From Eunapius fragilis (lineage: Eukaryota > Porifera > Demospongiae > Spongillida > Spongillidae): 64,000 nt of DNA. A program made the translations under genes and the position numbers. Below, piece after piece: positions 56,976-64,000 of the stretch. How positions within the stretch are numbered: position 1 is the first letter of the stretch; each line of letters opens with the position of its first letter. The stretch lies in contig OY811978.1 of NCBI GenBank assembly GCA_963681505.1, positions 4,489,791 through 4,553,790 on the forward strand, written 5' to 3'. Under the pieces are notes generated by a model that searched no databases, was not told where the DNA came from, and saw only the letters and a list, made by a program, of their open reading frames with translations.

Positions 56976-58905
56976 GAGCTAGTTCTTATGTTTCTAGGTG
57001 TAGTTATCATAAATATATATAAATATGAGAACAATAATTTGCATTTACAATGTATTTACTATTAATCAAATGTGTTAGTAAATATGGTATATGTGACATC
57101 AACAATAATAAATATAATGGATTCATTTACTATAGCAAAACTGTCACATATACAATATTTACATACACATTTGCACCTATTTGAATAATAGGTGTATACA
57201 ATGTAAACCCAAATTATTACGTGTCTATGCCTTTGTTGAGAAGAAGCTTAAGAGGGAAGATGTTAGCAAAGGAACTCAGTAGATTACCAGTGCAACACCT
57301 CTCTATTCATGCCTGCTCTCTAAGGGATTCTAAAGAACATGTGGGTAATATGCAATCAAAAATGGAGCAATGCATCATCCATAATACCATACTGCCTGCA
57401 TGCCTGCTGGTTATACTGAACATTAGGAATACGAATACCAGTGCAATTGATTTGTGGAGGCCTTAGTGATAATTCAGTGTAGTAAACATGGTGGAATTTT
57501 ATATAATGATAGCCATTTCAGGTTGAACGATAAATCATCTTGGATGTTATGTACATGTGAATTTTCCAAGCTCATAGTCAAGCAACGTCTAATGGTGCAG
57601 CCCAGCAGTGGCCATCTTTAGGGAGAGAGGCATGTGTAGATCTGTAGTTTATCTGTGTACAGTTGGTGCATAAATGTATTCTCTTCTATTTTTAATTTTT
57701 TTTAATTAAAAAAAGCGGTATTTGATATACAAAATATCTAGAACTTGGCAGGGTGTGCAGCTCAGCCTTACTGTGTTGTGAATGAGTCCAGCTGGCATCC
57801 TTATGTGGGCAGGCTGTATCCCGATCAGCCTAGGATTGTTCAAGCTCATTGTAACATGACATCATAGGATGCAGAATCTGAAGCTCTGGTTCTGGTCCGG
57901 AACTCTAGCCACACCCACTTCCAAGCTAATACTTAGTGGAGCAGTGACCATGAAGTCAAAGATAGCTGCATGGTTTTTAATGTTTACATACATGCACAGG
58001 CTTGTTGTTCATGCTCTGCCAGCCTGTCATTGATTCAGATTTCTACTGCATGAAGTGGAAAAGATACAGAAAACAACTCTTGGGTTGTCCCACCATATTT
58101 CATAAAAGGTCTCTTTAATAATAATGCAAGGATTGACAAGCGTTGAATGACATGTGCTTCATTTATAGGCATCAACCATATGTCATCCCTTTCCATTGAC
58201 CCAGCCTGTGCTTGGAATCAGTAAATACTTATTTTGCATGCATAGGATGGGGACGTATAAGTTTACTATCTAAAATTTTGAACATTATAACATATTGAAA
58301 ACTTTATGACATGCATGCGCAAGATACATCTTTTATCGCACATCAAGATTAGATTTGAATTTTGTGTCCCTCGTGACTCTTTATTCTACGAACTGGCTAA
58401 TGGGAAGCGATGCAACCAAAATGTTATCATACAAATATGGTGGTGGGGCTGAAGAACAAATCGATGTGGGATTAGCTTAGGGTCACAGGTGACACACAAG
58501 CACAACTCTCACCCACACGTATCAGCTTTGCCTCGGTCCCACACACGTATTTTACAATACATCGTATATTGTAAAAATAAAAAGTATAAATCCAAACACA
58601 AAATAGATATCACAATGCAGTGTCCTTGGCCCCAGACCCCTCTTCTGTGGACCTAGAGCCCCCTGTGACCTCGGACCCTCCTTCACGATCCAGGGAACCA
58701 TCTTCACATTCTTGGGTGTGCAGTTCAACAGAAGCTACAGCTGTGTACTGATGGGCCTTTAACCTACAGAGAAGTTACAGCCGGACACCAATGTGGTGAT
58801 CACGCCCCTGTATGACCAACCACACCCCTTGCATGACCACACACGCTGTATGACCACAACACCCTTGTGTAATCATACCACCCCATGTGACCAAACCCCT
58901 TGTGC
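56976..58905. other. Intergenic region between right arm and SLC37-like gene
   Basis: AT-rich sequence with repeated GTAAA/TTTAC words (57,010-57,190), like the stretch at 29,860-30,075. A possible open segment at 57,221-57,466 has no recognised family. Nothing else is supported. Confidence 0.45.
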
Positions 58906-61236
58906 TTACCACTTGTTTCTTAAGATTTCCCACCATTTCATCACGTCCTTGATGGCCAGTCGAGACAAGAACTAAAGGGAAGAGAGACATGTGCACACAA
59001 GGATGATCAGTGGGCATGGGGAGAGCTCCTTGAAACTTCACCCCCACCCCTTAGCTCCACCCATCTTTACACACCTGACCTTCTGCTACAAACCACCTCT
59101 AAGTCCACCCACCTCCACACGCCCCAAGCACACCTCTCCATAGCCCACAGCTTACCAAGCCGGCAAATAAGTTTGCTCCCATGAGGACATAGAACGTCTT
59201 GTCCCATCCCTGTGAACCAAGTCAGTGAGTCCATCATTGGTACATGCACCAAGGGTTGGACAGCAGTGATGATTGTGATAGCAATTAGTGCGAGGTGTTG
59301 AAGTGATGGTAGGTGCCGTCAGAGAACCAGAGGTTGCCATGGGAACCGAGAGAACATTAATTATTAGTCATAACAAAGATCCTGGGAAAGTTTGGAACAT
59401 GCAACACATGGAGATGAGGGCACATGGAGATGAGGGTACATGGAGATGAGGGCACATGGAGATGAGGGTACATGGAGATGAGGGCACATGGAGATGAAGG
59501 TACATGGAGATGAGGGTACATGAAGATGAGGGCACATGGAGATGAGGGCACATGGAGATGAGGGCACATGGAGATGAGGGCACATGGAAATGAGGGTACA
59601 TGGAGATGAGGGCACATGGAGATGAGGGCACATAGAGATGAGGGTACATGTCCACTCAGCTGCATTGGAGGTCGTATAAGAATTAAAAATATGACTATAG
59701 CATGCCTGTAATAATAATAGAATAACCTTAATAATCAATAACCTTACATGTATTAATATACTAGCCCCCCCCCCCCCCCCCCCTACCAGTTGCAGCAATT
59801 AGAAACTGACAAAGTCATTGGTGATCCAGCCAGCCAGTAATGGACCAATAGCAGCTCCTGCATGATGCAGAAAACAGGAAGCATAAGTACACAGTGGCCA
59901 GGGAATAATTTACTTCGTAAAAATTGCATAGCAATTTTGCTATTCAAAGTCCAAGTTGATTAGCAACTCGGTTCAGTTGTGTAGCAATTTTTTTTTCGGG
60001 GTGGAGATGTGTGACACTTACTATTCATGTACTGTACATGTAGGCAGTGATATAGCATAAAATTTTAGACCATTTAGAATTCATGACATAAATGTGCGGT
60101 ACACGTTATTGCAATGAATGTTCACAATGAATGGATTTACAGGTACATGTATATAGATGCACATAAAAACTATTATATACGCCTATTAAAGGCATAAATA
60201 AATTGTTCCTGGAACTACAACTTTAGACCACCTTTAGACTTGTGCAGTCATTTGCGTGATCACACGAGTAAACAATCACACCTATGAATAATTACATGTA
60301 TCGTACATGTTCACTCTCCTTAATGATCGTTTCTCGCTTCGTGCACATAGATATTGTATTAGACGCTTCGCGTGGCATGTGTTTGCTGTCTGCAAGCTAT
60401 AGTACGTGTTTGAAACATTCAGACTTCGCTTCGCAGTTTTCTGTGACAAATTTTTAAAGTTGCTTCGCATCTAGTCAAAATGACATCGCAAAATGCGATG
60501 CGATACCGGTTAAATTATTAAATTATTCCCTGAAGTGGTGTCTTTGCAAGATGGGTGTGGCCTTCATGTGATGGGTGTGGCCTTCATGTGATTGATGTGG
60601 TCTTTATGTGATGTTGTGGTATTTATGTGATGAGTGTATGGTCCATGCATGCACCCATGTGATAGTCATATGATATGATTTGGAAGAGTTCAGATATGAT
60701 ATGAATAAGCAATATTTTGGAGGTGGAGGTGACAGATCACATGACAGATATAGTAATCACATGATGACATGGTAAACACACACCTATTGTGCCTGTTCCA
60801 TTGATTATGCCGGTAACAGTGGCCTTAAAGTTGTCATCTTTTTTAAGTGAAGGGTGAGTGCCCTATGGAAGAGGGAAGTGCTTTATTAATGGTGTTATGA
60901 ACAGATAGTCCAGCTTCAGTCATACACACACGAACACATGCACACATCACATTTATGTACAGGAAAGCATCAGCTCTAGTTCAGACATGAATACGTTTAA
61001 CACTTCAGAGCATCATGCATGATAATGATGGCTGTGTTAAGCACAAGGTAGCAGAAAGTGATGCCCAATTGTTAAATCCAAGGCCACACCTCTTAGGCAC
61101 AGACTGATCTGACAGTAGCCTTGCTCTGATGAACATGTCTTCTGTCACTTTTCACTGATGCATGCAACCGTTAGTATTAAGAGGTGTAGTATACATGTAC
61201 ACCCACACATATTTGTGCCACACCCACATGTTTCTG

Positions 61237-61291
<55 letters not shown>

Positions 61292-63819
61292 AAATCACTG
61301 GTGACAGCAGCTGAAATAATTCCATAGGTCGACTGTACCATAGCACCATTCACTATCAGCAGTGTGATCTGTGAGGCATAACTGACCCCTCCATAGACCC
61401 TGTATATGTAGAGCTGGGGAGGAGGAGGGCAAGTATCATATGTTCAGATGGGAATTTTCATTATAACAGGATGCAAATTGGCATGTGTGGATGGGTGGAG
61501 CTGAGGTGTGTCACATTAACTTAGAGATGCATTTTTTACCAGCTCATCATTCTTTATTTAAGCTTCCTAGTAGTATCCTTAAATCAGATGCAGTCTTGCT
61601 GTACGCTTTCAAAATAATTCATTATAGTACATTATTTTCTTCTCATACTTATTTTCACACTTGATTTAGTTGTATCTAACTGTTTCCTAGTACAATAGTG
61701 ACAGAGAAAAACGTTATGGCCATGAAAATGTACGACAAGTGGATTTGGTTCTGTATAAATGTTATAGAATTACATTTTCAAACTGAAATGCACTGTGACA
61801 TAGGAGCTGTAGTGGTAGCCTCGGCACTAAATTGAATTTTAAATTTACTTAGCTAATCATGATGAAATAATCAGAACCTGCAGATGCAGGTTCCATATAT
61901 CACTGTGAAGCTTTCTTTGGAAACTTTGTACCAACTGACCTGAAAAGTATTAATCAACTCTGCTCCGCGCATGCTGCTATTTGAAATATAATAATATCTT
62001 CTGCAATCATAAATACCTTGCACAGTGGCGGATCCAAGGGAAGGGGTTAGGGTTGACCCTACACCTCCTCCTTTTGGACCTGCAAAGCATAATGATTAAG
62101 TTCTACATAGCTGTTTGTATGCATAAAGCGTTGGTCCCTGGAGCTCTGCCCCAGACCTAGATGGTGGAGCTTACGGCACTTAAGCAATCCACAGTAAGTG
62201 GTTTATACATTGTAACTAACTTCAATCTGTATTTCCATTGTGTGGAACTTAAAATACTCAATTTTGTCTAGTTTTTTTAACAACTATTTAGGACAGCAAT
62301 ACTTAAATATGGACGACGGAAGAATAATGATTAACAATACCTCGACTATTAATGCATATTCACATACGTGTATTCACCTTCAGTTTATTTCTTGCCCTCA
62401 CCAGTCCCTCTTCCATTTCGACTCCTCCCTTCCCTCTCCACTCTCTCCCTTCCCTCTCCACTCCCTTCCCTCTCCACTCCCTCCCCTCCCTCTTCACTCT
62501 CTCCCCTCCCTCTCCACTCTCTCTCTTCCCTCTCCACTCCCTCCCTTCCCTCTCCACTCTCTCCCTTCCCTCTCCACCCTCTCCCTTCCCTCTCCACTCC
62601 CTCCCTTCCCTCTCCACTATTTCCCTTCCCTCTCCACTCCCTCCCTTCCCTCTCCACTCTCTCCCTTCCCTCTCCACTCTCTCCCTTCCCTCTCCACTCC
62701 CTCCCTTCCCTCTCCACTCCCTCCCTTCCCTCTCCACTACCTCCCATCTCTACAGACCTAACTTACCACAGGGATGGTGATGAACTCAATGAAGGCAATC
62801 AGTGCTGCCCTGTTCCCTGCTAGATCAGACACGTAGCCAAGGCCAACTATCCCCACAATGCCACCAACATCAAAGAGAGTGGAGAGCCAGCCAGCCACCT
62901 GCCCTGTCAGCAGCACCCCACCTATTGCTGCAGGGGGTCAGCCAAGTAGTCACGTGTAATGGTTACATGCGCACAACCATGGAGTACCATTATTGGCAAC
63001 ATAGTAGGGTAGCCAGAATTTGAAGGTATAATTGACCAGCTTAACGAAGAAGAAGACCAAGGAGTACTCAATCACACCCTAGGGATGGGGAGGAGGCAAA
63101 GGAATGGGGGATGGAGATGAGTGAACAGAGAAATGTAAGTAAAGAAGATGATGATAAAAGGAGGGAGTGGAGAGTAGAGAGGGAAGGGAGAGTGTGGAGA
63201 GGGAGGGGAGATAGTGGAGAGGGAAGGGAGATAATGGAGAGGGAAGGGAGAGAGTGGAGGGGAGGGGAGATAGTGGAGAGGGAAGGGAGATAGTGGAGAG
63301 GGAAGGGTGAGAGTGGAGAGGGAAGGGAGATAGGGAAGGGAGGAAGGATAAGTTATATGGAGAGGGAAGGGGTAAAGGGGTGAAGTGGGTAGTAGCGTCA
63401 CTTGGTTCTCACAGGTATAACAAAAGCCCTAGGAATTCCTCTGAAGAGGTTCTTTGCTTTTTCCCACCTGGTCTGTGGCCCAAACAGGTTAATGATCATG
63501 CACTATATGTGTGTCAGCTACTGACCTGTGTGTGAAGGGATGTGGTGGGCTGGCCCTGGTGTGCATCTGATGGATCCTGCTGTAAAGGGAGGGGAAGGTG
63601 GTCACATCAGGGGGATGAGGGGGAGGTGGTCAGGGGAGGAGGGGGGGATGGTTGCACAGCATCTCTAGTCAGGCAAAGATGTATATCACTTTACATAACT
63701 CACTCACCAGTACTTGGCTCTGGTCTAAGTGGGCTGGATCTAAATGAAGACATGTACATTTAATGAAGTGACAATATACACACACATATATACGCAAATA
63801 CACCCACACCCACACCCAC

Positions 63820-63854
<35 letters not shown>

Positions 63855-63918
63855 GTCCACCACACACACACACACCACACACACATACACACACCTACAC
63901 ACACAACACATACACACA

Positions 63919-63949
<31 letters not shown>

Positions 63950-64000
63950 CACCATACCTGGCACCAGGAACATAAAGGCTGCAGCTCCCAGTGTTGCCAT
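58906..64000 (-). CDS. SLC37-family sugar-phosphate exchanger, 3' part (5' end outside window)
   Basis: Eleven minus-strand exons: 63,958-64,000 (continues beyond), 63,708-63,739, 63,526-63,579, 63,413-63,472, 62,988-63,078, 62,767-62,927, 61,291-61,413, 60,784-60,862, 59,811-59,857, 59,156-59,209 and 58,906-58,971 (stop TAA). All phases agree. Signatures of the organophosphate:phosphate antiporter family follow in order: FVIPGVIEYSL, NYTFKFWLPYYVAN, LSTLFDVGGIVG, SDLAGNRA, YGIISAAVTSDLGTH, FKATVTGIINGTGTIGAAIG, PLLAGWI and WDKTFYVLMGANLFAGL, then a basic tail. Known members move glucose-6-phosphate or glycerol-3-phosphate across the ER membrane. The helix normally following FLVPG is not seen between the first two exons, where a long CA/GT repeat lies. 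Confidence 0.85.
59395..59655. repeat. 16-bp minisatellite in SLC37-like intron
   Basis: About 16 units of ATGGAGATGAGGGCAC, with GTAC variants. It lies in the intron 59,210-59,810. The minus-strand open frames across it are repeat artefacts. Confidence 0.92.
61239..61290. repeat. (CA)n microsatellite abutting a splice donor
   Basis: About 26 CA dinucleotides. On the gene strand this is (GT)n starting immediately after the exon 61,291-61,413, so the donor GT is the first unit of the repeat. Confidence 0.95.
62024..62060. mobile_element. Isolated CAGTGGCGGATCC terminus
   Basis: CAGTGGCGGATCCAAGG in an intron of the SLC37-like gene matches the end of the hAT element at 66. No partner end or transposase is nearby. 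Confidence 0.4.
62420..62750. repeat. CTCTCCACTCCCTCCCTTCC minisatellite
   Basis: About 16 units of a ~20-bp homopyrimidine repeat in the intron directly downstream of exon 62,767-62,927 on the gene strand. It is the inverse of the array at 63,165-63,370. Confidence 0.95.
63165..63370. repeat. GGAGAGGGAAGGGAGATAGT minisatellite
   Basis: About nine units of a homopurine repeat whose complement equals the unit at 62,420-62,750. It lies in the intron upstream of exon 62,988-63,078 on the gene strand. Confidence 0.92.
63778..63957. repeat. (CA)n-rich microsatellite complex in SLC37-like intron
   Basis: CA runs with CACC, ATA and CTA interruptions fill the intron after the first exon in the window. 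On the gene strand it begins right after CCAG|GTATGG and keeps a frame open through V/C repeats. Confidence 0.9.

Noticed and set aside
59357..59798. Repeat protein with CALISMCPHLHVPSSP cycles
   Set aside because: Translation of the 16-bp minisatellite in an intron; three frames give the same cycle.
62240..62823. Overlapping proline/serine/leucine-rich proteins
   Set aside because: Several frames on both strands are open across the same 20-bp pyrimidine repeat inside an SLC37 intron; repeat artefact.

Overview
The window is nuclear DNA of a multicellular animal, most likely a sponge or another early-branching invertebrate. Spliced genes have phase-1 extracellular exons (Ig-like, FN3, LDLa) and short GT-AG introns (52-60 nt in places). 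Micro- and minisatellites are abundant, transposon debris is dense, and there is an assembly gap of exactly 200 N. No bacterial-style operon, tRNA, rRNA or CRISPR was seen. The sponge assignment is inference from gene style, not a database match.

The dominant structure is a very large inverted repeat. The left arm (about 1,965-26,300) reappears in reverse orientation as the right arm (about 40,605-56,975), around a roughly 14 kb unmatched centre. Each arm carries one copy of a single-pass receptor gene (signal peptide, Ig-like domain, three FN3-type domains, TM helix, tyrosine-bearing tail). The left copy runs on the minus strand (9,700 to 3,916) and the right copy on the plus strand (48,243 to 53,944). 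Each arm also carries a nearly complete, decayed zinc-finger/RT/endonuclease non-LTR retrotransposon (20,990-24,783 minus; 41,107-44,678 plus) and shared foldback MITEs. Many younger insertions occur in only one arm, so the other arm preserves the empty site. Because the gap lies at the inner edge of the left arm, a misplaced second haplotype must be considered beside a true inverted duplication.

Layout: 1-1,965 is a decayed hAT transposon in an ACGCTACG repeat. 1,965-10,150 holds the left receptor gene and its flank. 10,150-18,770 is a left-arm-only head-to-tail array of 5'-truncated retrotransposons joined at TTA/TAA tracts. 18,785-20,019 is a retrotransposon copy with a 14-bp target duplication. 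20,990-25,045 is the long retrotransposon plus a nested fragment, and 25,121-25,909 is an arm-specific TIR element. 26,301-26,500 is the gap. 27,828-29,555 is an intact single-exon 575-codon gene with a kinase-like C-terminus and a possible nuclease-like N-terminal half. 30,744-34,260 contains broken ORFs, including an N-terminal fragment of a Polinton/Maverick-type polymerase gene. 36,855-36,977 is an LDLa exon. 40,605-56,975 is the right arm. 58,906-64,000 is the 3' part of an SLC37-family sugar-phosphate exchanger gene on the minus strand, with eleven exons recognised.

The two receptor copies have diverged unevenly. One FN3 exon is identical over 246 bp, whereas the right copy appears to have lost the splice donor of its TM exon, which would remove most of its cytoplasmic tail.
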